Source: Spirochaetia bacterium (lineage in GTDB: Bacteria > Spirochaetota > Spirochaetia > DAHUYW01). From it: a stretch of 33,882 nt of DNA. Shown here piece after piece: positions 7,452 to 15,728 of the stretch. How positions within the stretch are numbered: position 1 is the stretch's first letter; the number at the start of each line of letters is the position of its first letter. A program made the position numbers and the translations under genes. Below the pieces are notes generated by a model. That model had not been told where the DNA came from. It did no database searches and worked only from the letters and a program-made list of their open reading frames with translations. The stretch lies in NCBI GenBank assembly GCA_030041455.1, contig JASHNV010000196.1, positions 1 through 33,882 of the forward strand, in the 5' to 3' direction.

Positions 7452-8513
7452 TCAGGGTTTTTCCGCCTCCGGATCGACAGTGATTCCCTCGCGTCGCGCG
7501 GCCGCCTCGAACTCCTTGAACAGGCGCCGAATCACCGCGGTCTCGGCGAGCGCGTGGCGGAGGCCGTTCAGGTTCAGGTCCCAGAGCTCTCCGATGCCGA
7601 GGCCGAGCGAGCGGAGCGCGAGCTCCCACTCGCCGAGGAGATCGGTTCCGAAAAAGGGCGGATCGTCCGTGGACAGCGTCACCGGGACGCCCGCCTCCAT
7701 CATCCGGCGAAGGGGGTGAGCGGCGATCGACGGGACGACCTTGAGGCACACGTTGCTCGAAAGCGTCACGTCGCAGCAGACCCGCCGCTCCGCGAGGAGC
7801 TTGAGCACGTCCGGGTCCTCGACCGCCCTGACCCCGTGCTGGATGCGGACCGCTCCGAGATCGACGACCGCTTCCCGGACGTGCTCGGGGCCGGCCGTCT
7901 CGCCGGCGTGGGCGACGGCTCGGTAGCCGGCCCGCCGCGCGCGTTCGAACCACGGGGCGAACGCGCGGCGGGGAAAGCCCTGCTCCGGACCGCCGAGCCC
8001 GATGGCCGCCACGAGAGGGTTGTGCTCCTCCTCGAGGAGTCCGGCCGTGTACGGGCCGCTCACGTCGGCCGACTCGCTCGGGATGTCGAGGATCAGGCGG
8101 ACTTCCGGTCCGCCCGACGCCGACAGGAGGCGCTCCGTCACGATCTGAAGGGCGCGCCTGCCGCCGAAACCGAACCGCTCGTGGTTGAACGGCGTGAAGT
8201 GGAGCTCGGCGTAGCGAATGTTCTGGCGGACGCACTCGGAGACGAAGCCGTCGACCATGCGCTCGTAGTCCTGGGGTCTGCGAAGACAGGAGCACATCGC
8301 GAGCCACAGCTCCACGAAGCCGTCGAAGCTTTCGAAGCGGTACAGCCCGCGAAGCTCCTCGAGGGATCCCACGGGGAGCCTGGCGTGGTTCGCCTGCGCG
8401 ATCGCCCAGAGGGTCTCAGGCGAGATCGTGCCCTCGAGGTGGAGGTGCACCTCCGCCTTCGGGAGGCGCGCGATGAGCGCTCTCGTTTCCTCGGCAATCC
8501 CGCGCCTGTCCAT
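7452..8513 (-). CDS. Adenosine/adenine deaminase-family aminohydrolase
   Basis: A 353-residue zinc hydrolase of the adenosine deaminase family, which removes the 6-amino group from adenine nucleosides or adenine. Motifs appear in the correct order: HLHLEGT (metal ligands His23 and His25), AHAGET (His202, Glu205), IQHG (His226), SSN, and LSTDDP (Asp283/Asp284). HLHLEGT rather than HVHLDG is closer to the adenine deaminase and aminodeoxyfutalosine-deaminase-like branches, so the substrate is open. The ATG is at 8513; 35 bases separate it from the end of the diguanylate cyclase gene upstream. It is therefore probably the last gene of the sia operon. No good terminator follows it. Confidence 0.85.
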   Translation of the reverse strand: MDRRGIAEETRALIARLPKAEVHLHLEGTISPETLWAIAQANHARLPVGSLEELRGLYRFESFDGFVELWLAMCSCLRRPQDYERMVDGFVSECVRQNIRYAELHFTPFNHERFGFGGRRALQIVTERLLSASGGPEVRLILDIPSESADVSGPYTAGLLEEEHNPLVAAIGLGGPEQGFPRRAFAPWFERARRAGYRAVAHAGETAGPEHVREAVVDLGAVRIQHGVRAVEDPDVLKLLAERRVCCDVTLSSNVCLKVVPSIAAHPLRRMMEAGVPVTLSTDDPPFFGTDLLGEWELALRSLGLGIGELWDLNLNGLRHALAETAVIRRLFKEFEAAARREGITVDPEAEKP

Positions 8514-8548
8514 CTTCGTCCTTGCGAGGCCGGCCGCGCCCGAAACGG

Positions 8549-9289
8549 CTAGTGCGCTCGGCCGCGGTAGAGGCCGACGCGGTTCTTGCCGGCCTTCTTG
8601 GCCTCGATCATCGCCTCGTCGGCCTCCCTGATGACGTCGTCGACGCTCTCGCCGGTCGCGTACTCGGAGACCCCGACGCTCAGCGTGACCCGTATCGGGA
8701 CTCCGTCGTAGGCGATCGCGAGCGACTCGACGCCCGCTCGGAGCTTTTCCGCCACGAGCCCGGCGCTCTCGACCGGCGAGCGCGGCAGATAGATCAGGAA
8801 CTCTTCGCCTCCCCACCGCGCGCAGTGGTCCTCGAGCCTGAGGTTCTTCCTCAGGCAGTCGGCGACGGCGACGAGAACCTTGTCCCCCGCCTCGTGACCG
8901 TACGCGTCGTTGATCTTCTTGAATCCGTCGATGTCGGCGATGATCACGGACAGGGAATCGCCGTGCCGGTTCGACTGGCTCATCTCTTTCTCCATCGCCT
9001 CGAGAATATCGCGCCTGTTGGAGAGATCGGTCAGGTAATCGGTGCGCGCGTCGGTGTTGAGGAGCACGTTGAGCTCTTTCAGCGACAGCTGGAACCCGTC
9101 GCTGATCCTCACGATCTTCGCGAAGCGCCGAAGAAGGGTCACGTAGCGGTCTCGAAGCTCGCCGAAGTCCGCGAGCGACACCGTCCCGCTTTTCTTGGCC
9201 TGGTTCGCGATCTCGTCGGCCCACCCGACGCTCGCATCCTCCTTGAACTCTATCGGCACGTCCACCCCCTGGCGTTCCTCCTCGCCCAT
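8549..9289 (-). CDS. siaD: Diguanylate cyclase, SiaD-like
   Basis: A 246-residue cytoplasmic GGDEF protein that makes cyclic di-GMP from two GTP. The N-terminal 80 residues are helical without a recognised sensor domain. The GGDEF domain starts at TDYLTDLSNRRDI. It has the metal aspartate in IIADIDGFKKIND (Asp119) and the active site GGEEF (160-164). An intact RxxD inhibitory site, RLED (151-154), lies exactly five residues upstream, so product inhibition is expected. The ATG at 9289 is two bases after the siaC stop. By analogy with Pseudomonas aeruginosa SiaD, unphosphorylated SiaC should bind and activate it. The symbol reflects operon position and domain type rather than close identity. 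Confidence 0.88.
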   Translation of the reverse strand: MGEEERQGVDVPIEFKEDASVGWADEIANQAKKSGTVSLADFGELRDRYVTLLRRFAKIVRISDGFQLSLKELNVLLNTDARTDYLTDLSNRRDILEAMEKEMSQSNRHGDSLSVIIADIDGFKKINDAYGHEAGDKVLVAVADCLRKNLRLEDHCARWGGEEFLIYLPRSPVESAGLVAEKLRAGVESLAIAYDGVPIRVTLSVGVSEYATGESVDDVIREADEAMIEAKKAGKNRVGLYRGRAH

Positions 9290-9291
9290 GC

Positions 9292-9672
9292 TCACCCCGC
9301 CCTCGGAACGACCTCGAAGGGCATCGTGAAGTCTTCCTTGAACTCGTCGATCGTGTCCCGCGCCCGTTCGTTGTCGCCGTCGTAGTACCACTCCACCCGA
9401 ACGGGGGTCCCCCGGGCGTGCGCCGACTCGAGCTCGTCGAGCAAGTCGATCATGCATTTGGTGCTGCTCGTGTTCAGATAGGAGAGCGTGATCTTGAAGC
9501 TTACCGGGCGCTTGTTCTCCTTGAGGAAGGCTTTCAGCCACTCCATCACCGGCGCGTAGAACTCGAAGGAGTTCTCCGGGTACGATTCTCCGCCGATCTC
9601 GAGAAGCCCCGTTTCGTCGTCAAAGCTTACGGAGGGAGACGAAGTCCCGCCTTCGATCAACAACTTTTCCAT
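9292..9672 (-). CDS. siaC: SiaC-family regulatory phosphoprotein (DUF1987)
   Basis: A 126-residue soluble protein of the DUF1987/SiaC family. In P. aeruginosa the homologue is phosphorylated on Thr68 by the SiaB kinase and dephosphorylated by SiaA; only the unphosphorylated form activates SiaD. Here the conserved segment SYLNTSSTKCM places a threonine at position 68, as in the characterised protein. Typical flanking segments are LEIGGESYPENSFEFYAPVMEWL and the acidic C-terminal half. It is the third gene of the minus-strand operon, 32 bases after siaB and two bases before siaD, which argues for coupled translation. Confidence 0.9.
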   Translation of the reverse strand: MEKLLIEGGTSSPSVSFDDETGLLEIGGESYPENSFEFYAPVMEWLKAFLKENKRPVSFKITLSYLNTSSTKCMIDLLDELESAHARGTPVRVEWYYDGDNERARDTIDEFKEDFTMPFEVVPRAG

Positions 9673-9704
9673 AATGCCTCGCAGCTCATGTCCCGCCCCA
9701 CCTT

Positions 9705-10244
9705 CTATATCAGCACGCTGACGCTGAAGAACGTGAAATCCCCGGGCTGATTCCCGAACGAGTAGCGAATCGGCTCCGTCGCCCTCCTCGCCATGTCGAT
9801 GAAGCCGAGCCCCGCCCCCTTCTCGGACGCCGAGCGGAGCTGCTCCTTGTAGGCGGCCTTGAGACCGGCCTTGTCCAACCTCGATATCCGCTCGAGGCGC
9901 TCGAGGATGCCGGCCGCGTCCGCTTTCCGCACCATGTTGCCCGAGCTCACCACGTACCGCTCGCCCTCCTTCGCGATCACGAGCGTGCCGTTGCGGTAGG
10001 CGCTCGCCTCCGCGGAGGCGACGGATTCGCGGGAGGTGTAGTTCTTGAGGTTTTGCGCCTGCTCGACGAAGACCGCGAAGACGTCGCCGACGCGCGACAT
10101 CGGCGCCTCGGAGCTCTCGAGGTACTTCCGAACCGCCACCCCGAGCTCCTCGATCACGCTGTGCGAAAAGGGACCGTTAAAGCAGATCATGACGCCGTGA
10201 TCGGCGAAGATCTCGCGGAGTCCTAGAAGATCAAACCCGGCCAT
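9705..10244 (-). CDS. siaB: SiaB-family protein kinase (GHKL fold, DUF6272)
   Basis: A 179-residue cytoplasmic protein of the SiaB/DUF6272 family, an anti-sigma-type GHKL kinase expected to phosphorylate SiaC. The ATP-binding N-box is visible as FVEQAQNLKNYT (Glu61, Asn65), and the glycine box as EKGAGLGFIDMARR (141-154). The C-terminal strand TFFSVSVLI completes the fold. The ATG at 10244 has a strong GGAGGAG upstream, and the gene lies 30 bases after siaA. The opposing partner is the SiaA phosphatase encoded directly upstream, so SiaC is the likely shared substrate. Confidence 0.88.
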   Translation of the reverse strand: MAGFDLLGLREIFADHGVMICFNGPFSHSVIEELGVAVRKYLESSEAPMSRVGDVFAVFVEQAQNLKNYTSRESVASAEASAYRNGTLVIAKEGERYVVSSGNMVRKADAAGILERLERISRLDKAGLKAAYKEQLRSASEKGAGLGFIDMARRATEPIRYSFGNQPGDFTFFSVSVLI

Positions 10245-10274
10245 GTGCTCTCCTCCGTGCCCAAGGCAATCCCG

Positions 10275-12242
10275 CTAAACCCTGAAACCGAACGCGAGGC
10301 AGTCGTCGCGCTGCGGCAGGCTCCCCCGGTAGGAATCGAACGCCCCTTCCCAGTCCGGACACCGCGCGCCGAGGGGCTTCCCGAGACAGGCGGTCAGCAT
10401 GCTTGCGAGCCTGAGCGTCCCGAAGGAGCGGCTCTGCGCGCCGCCCGCCTGGTCGACGTAGCCGTCGGTCACGAGGAAGAAGGCGTGGTCGAGGGTCGGG
10501 AACCTGTGGTTCTCGAAGCCCTCCGGCCTGATCCTCGCCTGGTGCCCGATCGCCTTCTTTCTCCCTGCCACCGTGCGAAGCCTGCCGTCGGGCGGAAGCA
10601 CGTACAGCGGCATCGCGGCCCCCGCGTAGACGAGCGTGCCGCGCCGCGGGGAGCAGGCGCACAGTCCGATGTCGAAGCCGCTTCCGACGCCCTCCCCGTC
10701 CTGGCGCAGGGAGCCGCGGATCGTCGCGTCGAGCTCGCCGAGGACCCCGGCGGGATCGTCGAACGCCATCCGCTCGGCGATCATCGCGAGGGACGCCTCG
10801 GCCATCATGGTCATGAGCGCGCCGGGCACGCCGTGGCCGGCGCAATCGACGGCGGCGACGAGGCAGCCCTCGGGGTGCTCCTTGAAGTAGAGGAAATCGC
10901 CTCCGACGATGTCGCGGGGCTGGTGAAAGAGGGAAAAGCTCGCGAGGCCCGCGGCGAGCGCGCCTTCCGCGGGCCCGATCCGATTTTGAATCAGGCTCGC
11001 GTAGCGGATGCTCTCCATCACCTGGCGGTTCGCGCTCAGGAGCTTCTCGTTGCTCTCGGTGAGCTCCGAGGTCCGCTGTCTCACGAGGACCTCGAGTCCC
11101 TGGGTGTAGGTCTTCACTTGGCGCGCCATGTCGTTGAAGGCGCCCGCGAGCGTCCCGATCTCGTCCTTCCTGCCGTCGGCGACGACGAGGTCGAAGTCCC
11201 CGGAGGCGACCCGCCGGGCGGAAACGGTCATCGCGGCGAGCGGCCGAAGCACGACGCGGTTCATGACGACCCCCGTCACGACGAGGACCGCAAGGAGCGA
11301 GGCCACGAGGAGCGCGAAGAGCGGAAGGAAATCGGCGAAAGGGAGCTGCGAGGCGGCGTCGACGGAGACGACCGCGAGCCAGCCGATCTCGGGAATCGGC
11401 GCGACGACGGTCGGGCTCGATTTGCCCGCGATGTTCACGACCGCCGACTCGATCTCGCCCCGCTCGGCGTCCTGTATCAACGCCTGGATCCTCGCGCGAT
11501 CCTCGGGCGAGCCGGCGAGATCGAAGACGGTGATTTTCTTCCCCTGAGCTCCAGCCTTTGCGTTCTTCTCGAGGTAAGAGCGGTCGCGGTCGGCGGTGAT
11601 CGCGCCCTTCGAGTCAATGAGCATCGATCGCACGCCGGTTTGCTCGACTCTCACGAGCTGGGCGATGAGGTCCGAGATGTCGATGCCCGTTCCCGCCACG
11701 CCGATGACCTTGCCTCCCGAGCGAACGACGCAATTGATCCAGACCTTCGCCTGTCCGATGAGGTCGTTGTAGTCGAGGTTGAACGTGAAGGCTTTGCCCT
11801 CGCGAACCGTGCTGAAGTACCACGCGTCGGCCGGCGACTTCGGGCTCAGCGTCGTCACCGCAAGGGCTCCCGTGTTCGGCTGGTTGTAGTAGGTCCTCGA
11901 GGAATCGACGACGACGAAATAGTTCGGATCGCGAAACGCCCGCCTGAAGCTCTCGAGCTCCTCGAACGCGAGCTCCCGCAGCGCCGGGTTCCTCTCGGAG
12001 AGGATCCAGCGCTTGATCGTGGGCGAGTCGGCGAGCTTCACGGCGAGCACCGCCTCCCTCTCGAGCGCGCCCGCGATTCTCGCGCGTTCCACCTCGGCGC
12101 GCTCGATCGCCCAGTTGCCCCCGAGCTTGCCCACGATGCCGTCCACCGCGACGAGGAGCGAAGCGGTCGAAACCACCGTCATCGCGACGAAAAGCGCCAG
12201 GACCGTGAGGAGAAACCGCGTCGTGAGCCGTCTGAATGCCAT
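10275..12242 (-). CDS. siaA: Membrane sensor PP2C phosphatase, SiaA-like
   Basis: A 655-residue inner-membrane receptor. A first membrane helix (about 8-33) is followed by a periplasmic Cache-type sensor (about 40-300, including YYNQPNTGALAVT and GVAGTGIDISDLI). A second helix (303-328), a HAMP linker (329-382, LRPLAAMTVSARRVASGDF), a short coiled coil (383-415) and a SpoIIE/PP2C phosphatase domain (435-655) follow. Phosphatase metal-binding motifs are intact: IVGGDF (Asp449), AAVDCAGHG (Asp466), FFLVTDG (Asp593) and QRDDC (Asp647). Architecture and length match P. aeruginosa SiaA, which dephosphorylates SiaC. It heads the operon. The ATG at 12242 was chosen because it directly precedes the signal-anchor helix and follows a promoter. 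Confidence 0.92.
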   Translation of the reverse strand: MAFRRLTTRFLLTVLALFVAMTVVSTASLLVAVDGIVGKLGGNWAIERAEVERARIAGALEREAVLAVKLADSPTIKRWILSERNPALRELAFEELESFRRAFRDPNYFVVVDSSRTYYNQPNTGALAVTTLSPKSPADAWYFSTVREGKAFTFNLDYNDLIGQAKVWINCVVRSGGKVIGVAGTGIDISDLIAQLVRVEQTGVRSMLIDSKGAITADRDRSYLEKNAKAGAQGKKITVFDLAGSPEDRARIQALIQDAERGEIESAVVNIAGKSSPTVVAPIPEIGWLAVVSVDAASQLPFADFLPLFALLVASLLAVLVVTGVVMNRVVLRPLAAMTVSARRVASGDFDLVVADGRKDEIGTLAGAFNDMARQVKTYTQGLEVLVRQRTSELTESNEKLLSANRQVMESIRYASLIQNRIGPAEGALAAGLASFSLFHQPRDIVGGDFLYFKEHPEGCLVAAVDCAGHGVPGALMTMMAEASLAMIAERMAFDDPAGVLGELDATIRGSLRQDGEGVGSGFDIGLCACSPRRGTLVYAGAAMPLYVLPPDGRLRTVAGRKKAIGHQARIRPEGFENHRFPTLDHAFFLVTDGYVDQAGGAQSRSFGTLRLASMLTACLGKPLGARCPDWEGAFDSYRGSLPQRDDCLAFGFRV

Positions 12243-12264
12243 GTCGAGTGCTCGTTTCGCCTCG

Positions 12265-12293
12265 ACTATAGCAGAAAAGGGGGGCGGACGGAA
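12265..12293 (-). promoter_or_regulatory. Probable promoter of the siaABCD operon
   Basis: On the minus strand TATAGT (12270-12265) is a good -10, with TTCCGT 17 bases upstream as a weak -35. It would give a leader of about 15 bases before the ATG at 12242 with no strong ribosome site. Confidence 0.5.
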
Positions 12294-12348
12294 GATTCGT
12301 CGCGCCACGCGGGACGGCCGTTCGGTCTGTCCGTCCCGCCCGCCGCGC

Positions 12349-12377
12349 TTGAGCAACGGGGGGATCGTCGCTACACT
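12349..12377 (+). promoter_or_regulatory. Promoter of the DinB-like gene
   Basis: TTGAGC (12349-12354), 17 bases, TACACT (12372-12377). The transcript would have a GC-rich leader of about 130 bases before the ribosome site GGGAGG (12500-12505). It is divergent from the siaA promoter. Confidence 0.55.
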
Positions 12378-12511
12378 TGCCGCACTCGACGCAATCGAGA
12401 ATCAGGCGGGCGCCACGTCCTCCGAGCGCCCCGGACGTCAGCGGACGGCTGAAGGCCCGCCCTGCTCCCGGTCTCCGGCGCGGGGACGTTGGCGCGAACG
12501 GGAGGTGCGTC

Positions 12512-13030
12512 ATGAAGGAGCAGGTACAGCTCCTCGCCGAGTACAACCGGCGGACCAACGAAGAGATGGAGCAGGTACTCAGGGGCGTTCCGGCCGAGGC
12601 CCTCGCCCGGGACCTCGGCTCCTACTACCATTCGATCATGGGAATCCTTGGCCATGTGGCGCTCTCGGACGTCAATTGGCTGCGCAGGTTCGCGGCCCAG
12701 TTTCCGGCGCTCGGCTTCATCACTCCTGGGCTGCCCGAGGCGGAGATTCGGTCGATGTCCGACGCGGGGAGCGTCGGGCTCGCCGCGTTTACCGGGCTCC
12801 GCGCGACCCTCGACCGTCTCCTCGCCAAGACCTACGAAACGTTCCGGGAGGAGGAGCTCTCGGCGGTCCTCCATTTCACCGACGCGAAGGGCGTCACGCA
12901 GTCCAAGGTGATCTGGTTGGTGGCGCTGCACCACTTCAATCACGCAACCCACCACCGGGGTCAGGTCTCGGTCATGCTGGACCAGCTGAAAATCGACAAC
13001 GACTACTCAGGTCTCCTGTGGAAGTTCTGA
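12512..13030 (+). CDS. DinB/YfiT-like metal-binding four-helix protein
   Basis: A 172-residue cytoplasmic protein of the DinB superfamily: four-helix bundles that bind a divalent metal through three histidines. The helix-1 region is LAEYNRRTNEEMEQVL, a first ligand is likely in IMGILGHVALSDVNWL, and the second and third lie in HHFNHATHHRGQVSVML, the family signature. Members act as thiol-dependent transferases or stress proteins, but most, like this one, have no proven reaction. A longer frame exists upstream. The start at 12512 is preferred because GGGAGG stands just before it and the upstream residues are low-complexity. It converges on the methyltransferase-like gene after a 376-base gap. 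Confidence 0.82.
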   Translation: MKEQVQLLAEYNRRTNEEMEQVLRGVPAEALARDLGSYYHSIMGILGHVALSDVNWLRRFAAQFPALGFITPGLPEAEIRSMSDAGSVGLAAFTGLRATLDRLLAKTYETFREEELSAVLHFTDAKGVTQSKVIWLVALHHFNHATHHRGQVSVMLDQLKIDNDYSGLLWKF

Positions 13031-13406
13031 AAGCCGCCCGGAGTCCCCATACCGCTTGGCGCGCCTACGTCCGTGCGCTCCACGCCTTTCCGGCTCCGAA
13101 CGGTCACGGCCCTCGACTCGAGGAGATCGGGACCCTGCGGGTCGCGCGGGACCGCCCGGGCGGCACGCGGAGCCGAAACGAATCCAGGGTCGCACCGGAC
13201 TGCGAGCCCGGCGACCGATGCGGGCCGACGGCGGACCGCCGCACGCGGGAAGGAGCGCGGGCCTACCCCGGCACGCGCCTCGTCGGGTCGTTCCGCTCGC
13301 CCGGGGCTCCCGGGGAGGGGGCTGTGCCCTCGAAGACGCCTCCGACCCGCGCACGCTCCGGACCGGAGCCGACGAAGGCCGATCGGATTTTCTCTCGCTT
13401 ATTTCG
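13031..13406. other. Gene-free spacer between convergent genes
   Basis: No supported gene in about 375 bases. All open frames are arginine/proline-rich with no motifs or ribosome sites. Short GC-rich inverted segments occur (for example CCCGGGGCTCCCGGGG near 13305) but no terminator with a T-tract is apparent. Confidence 0.4.
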
Positions 13407-13979
13407 TCACAGTACGAACGGGACTAGGCTCTTCACCTTCCGCGCGTAGTCGCGGAACTCGTCGCCGAATTGCGCGAGCAGGAATCGTTCCTCTTTCCTG
13501 ATCTTGTACACCGTCGCTCCGATGAACAGGACGACCGCGACCGCGCCATGAAAACGACCTTGAGTCAGCGCGGTTCCGATGATCGCCACGGCGAGGCCCG
13601 TGTAGATGGGATTGCGAACCCACCTGTAGGGCCCCGACCGGATCAGCCGGTGGTCTTCTTTAATCGTCACCCTGCCGCTCCAGTACGCGCCGAGGTGGAC
13701 GCGCGCCCAGACGGCAAAGGCCAAGCCGAGACCGACCAAGGCCATGCCCGCGAAGAACAGCGTCCGAGTTTCCCGATAGACGCGCATCGAGAGGAGCGGC
13801 GACCATCGCCAGAGTCCGGGGAATAGAAAAGCATAGGTCGCGGCGGAAAGCACCAGCTGAACGCCCCGCGAAACGCCGGACTCCGTCTTGGCATCGGGCT
13901 TGGCGCCGAGCGACGAAATCAGCCAGTAGATCCAAAAAGCCGCCCACGCCGAAAGAATGATGATGGAGGGTATTCTCAT
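13407..13979 (-). CDS. Isoprenylcysteine carboxyl methyltransferase-like membrane protein
   Basis: A 190-residue membrane protein of the ICMT/PEMT-like family, which transfers a methyl group from S-adenosylmethionine at the membrane. Hydrophobic helices lie at about 3-22, 40-55, 68-92 and 140-165. The signature RSGPYRWVRNPIYTGL is followed by GTAL and the C-terminal KIRKEERFLLAQFGDEFRDYARKVKSLVPF, which together build the SAM site. The bacterial substrate is not known. Two ATGs are possible. The upstream one (13997) lies inside the predicted -10, so transcription would begin after it and 13979 is the likely start. Confidence 0.87.
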   Translation of the reverse strand: MRIPSIIILSAWAAFWIYWLISSLGAKPDAKTESGVSRGVQLVLSAATYAFLFPGLWRWSPLLSMRVYRETRTLFFAGMALVGLGLAFAVWARVHLGAYWSGRVTIKEDHRLIRSGPYRWVRNPIYTGLAVAIIGTALTQGRFHGAVAVVLFIGATVYKIRKEERFLLAQFGDEFRDYARKVKSLVPFVL

Positions 13980-13995
13980 TTCTTCATCCGAGCGC

Positions 13996-14024
13996 ATGGT
14001 AGTGGGAGCCCGGTCGACCGTCAA
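13996..14024 (-). promoter_or_regulatory. Promoter of the methyltransferase-like gene; decides its start
   Basis: On the minus strand TTGACG (14024-14019), 17 bases, TACCAT (14001-13996). Transcription should begin near 13989, leaving only about ten bases before the ATG at 13979 and excluding the ATG at 13997. Confidence 0.65.
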
Positions 14025-14350
14025 GGCTTGCGCGATCCGGAGACCGAGCGGCACGGGGATTCTGTCCCGCCCTCGCCCGACGAATCGCAAGGAGCAACGG
14101 GCCAGGGGTCGCCGGAGGTCGCGAGGGCCAGAAGCGCGCGCCTGAGCGTCCGGGGGAAGAGGCGAGCCGGATCGCGTTTCGGCATGGGACTGGGACGGCG
14201 GATAGGTCCGACAGGCTCTCACGAAGCTGCCTGCCCGGGCGACGCCGGAACGTCGTCGGTCGAGGCCGGCCGATTCGCGATCCTGAAGCCTGAAAGCGCT
14301 TCGAGAGCCGCCGCATGGCGGCCGATACTCCGGACCGACCGCCGTGGGTA
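14025..14350. other. Gene-free spacer between divergent genes
   Basis: About 325 bases without a credible gene. The frames on both strands are arginine/serine-rich shadows. Only the promoter at its left edge and the extended -10 at its right edge are recognisable. Confidence 0.4.
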
Positions 14351-14359
14351 TGCTAAACT
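14351..14359 (+). promoter_or_regulatory. Possible extended -10 of the FUSC-like gene
   Basis: TGC followed by TAAACT looks like an extended -10 element; no -35 is evident. A short inverted repeat GGAGC/GCTCC (about 14367-14382) lies in the leader just downstream. Confidence 0.35.
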
Positions 14360-14404
14360 GTCAGGCGGAGCGTTCATGCTCCGTCGAGCAATCGAACCGT
14401 GACC

Positions 14405-15514
14405 ATGCAGCGCGATCGAGCCGAACCTAACCGTCTCGGGTCTCTCCTCGCCGGCAGCCTCCGGTGGTCGACCGCGAACCGGAGGCGCGTCTCTCAGGTC
14501 GTGGCCGCCGCGCTCGGCCTTTCGGTCCCGGCTCTTCTCGGCGCGGTTACGGGTCGCCTCGGGATGGGGCTTGCGGCCTCGTTCGGCGGACTCGCGATGG
14601 CTGGAGTCGGGGAGGGTGAGACTCCCCGAGAGCAGGCGGCCAGCCAAGGCCTCACCCTGATCCTCGGAGGCGTCGCGATCCTTTTCGGGGCGGCCGTCGG
14701 TCGTCACGGCGCGCTTCTGGACTTGAGCGTTCCGCTCGTCGCCCTCGCGGCAGGCGTCATCGGGCGTATCAGCAGGCCGCTCGCGGGGGCCACCACCCGC
14801 TTCATGCTCTTCACCGTGATCGCGACGGGCATGGGCGAATCGGGGGGTCGTCCGGCGTCTCTTGCGGCGCTCTTCGTCCTCGGCGCGGCTTTGACCGCCG
14901 GCCTTTCCATGGTCTTGCGACCGCTCGACAGGCTTCGCGGCGTCGTTTCGAGCGCCTTTCCAGGCTCCTCGGCGCCCGATCGGCGCCGATATACCGCGCG
15001 GCAACTGCTGAAGCGGTGGTTCCGCGGCCTCGCCGAGCTCGACGGCTGGCAGTACGGCGCGAGGATCGCCCTCTGCTTGACGGCGGCGGAAGCGCTCGAT
15101 TTTTTCTTGCCCGGCCGCAACGCCTACTGGGTCGGGGTCACGGTCGTGATCACGCTTCCCCGCGAGGTGCCCGGGGACCTCGCGAGGCTCCTCGAGCGAG
15201 CGCTCGGTACGGTGTTCGGCGTCGTGATCGCGAGCCTCCTGCTCCTCTGGACGATCCCTGTTTGGCTCTTGGTCAGCGTCGTCGCCCTGCTCGCGGCGGC
15301 GCGCACGATCCTGAAAGAAGCCAACTACACGGCGTATGCCGCGCTCATGACGCCTTTGGTGATGCTCCTGTTGGGCTTCGGCCGGAAGGTCACCGTCGCG
15401 ATCATCGCGGAGAGGCTGCTCGCGACCTGTCTAGGCTGCGCGGTCGCTCTCACCCTCGGCTATCTTCTCTGGGTGAATCGGCGGACGAGGGCTTCCGGGT
15501 TCCCCGACGGCTGA
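14405..15514 (+). CDS. FUSC-family membrane protein (aromatic-acid exporter-like)
   Basis: A 369-residue inner-membrane protein with two blocks of hydrophobic helices, about residues 33-165 and 205-350, joined by a charged cytoplasmic loop ([14 protein letters not shown]). The layout, and the second-half segment [12 protein letters not shown] ... [38 protein letters not shown], match the FUSC/fusaric acid resistance superfamily. That family includes exporters of aromatic acids and stress-linked YccS-type proteins. It is shorter than the 650-700 residue two-domain forms, and substrate is unknown. The start is uncertain: GTG at 14399 and ATG at 14405 are in frame, and neither has a good ribosome site. 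Confidence 0.8.
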   Translation: MQRDRAEPNRLGSLLAGSLRWSTANRRRVSQVVAAALGLSVPALLGAVTGRLGMGLAASFGGLAMAGVGEGETPREQAASQGLTLILGGVAILFGAAVGRHGALLDLSVPLVALAAGVIGRISRPLAGATTRFMLFTVIATGMGESGGRPASLAALFVLGAALTAGLSMVLRPLDRLRGVVSSAFPGSSAPDRRRYTARQLLKRWFRGLAELDGWQYGARIALCLTAAEALDFFLPGRNAYWVGVTVVITLPREVPGDLARLLERALGTVFGVVIASLLLLWTIPVWLLVSVVALLAAARTILKEANYTAYAALMTPLVMLLLGFGRKVTVAIIAERLLATCLGCAVALTLGYLLWVNRRTRASGFPDG

Positions 15515-15692
15515 AGTCCGAGTCGGAGCCTGCGCCGAGGTTCAAAGGTGGCCCGCTCCGCGCGACGGAGCCGCGCGCGCGGCAGTCGAATCTCGGGACC
15601 GGAATCGCCCGATCCGCCAGGCGGAGAGCCGCCTCTCGGCGCCCGCAAGGCCGCCCGGTCGGGACTCGCGAGCCCGCCCGAAGCGGCTCCCC

Positions 15693-15721
15693 TTGACCCC
15701 TCGAAAGGGGTCCCCTATTCT
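15693..15721 (+). promoter_or_regulatory. Promoter of the chemoreceptor gene, with an inverted repeat in its spacer
   Basis: TTGACC (15693-15698), 17 bases, TATTCT (15716-15721), then seven bases to the ATG at 15729, so the mRNA should be leaderless. Between and overlapping the boxes is GACCCCT-CGAA-AGGGGTC (15695-15712), a 7-bp perfect inverted repeat that could be an operator for an unknown regulator. Confidence 0.75.
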
Positions 15722-15728
15722 TGACTCT

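Noticed and set aside
6718-7719. A 333-codon plus-strand frame in the 6.7-7.7 kb region
   Set aside because: It is arginine-rich throughout, has no ribosome site, and its last part is antisense to the deaminase gene.
10245-12452. Long plus-strand frame opposite siaA (735 codons)
   Set aside because: Its composition is rich in Arg, Glu, Asp and His, and it mirrors the high third-position GC of the real minus-strand gene. It is an antisense shadow.
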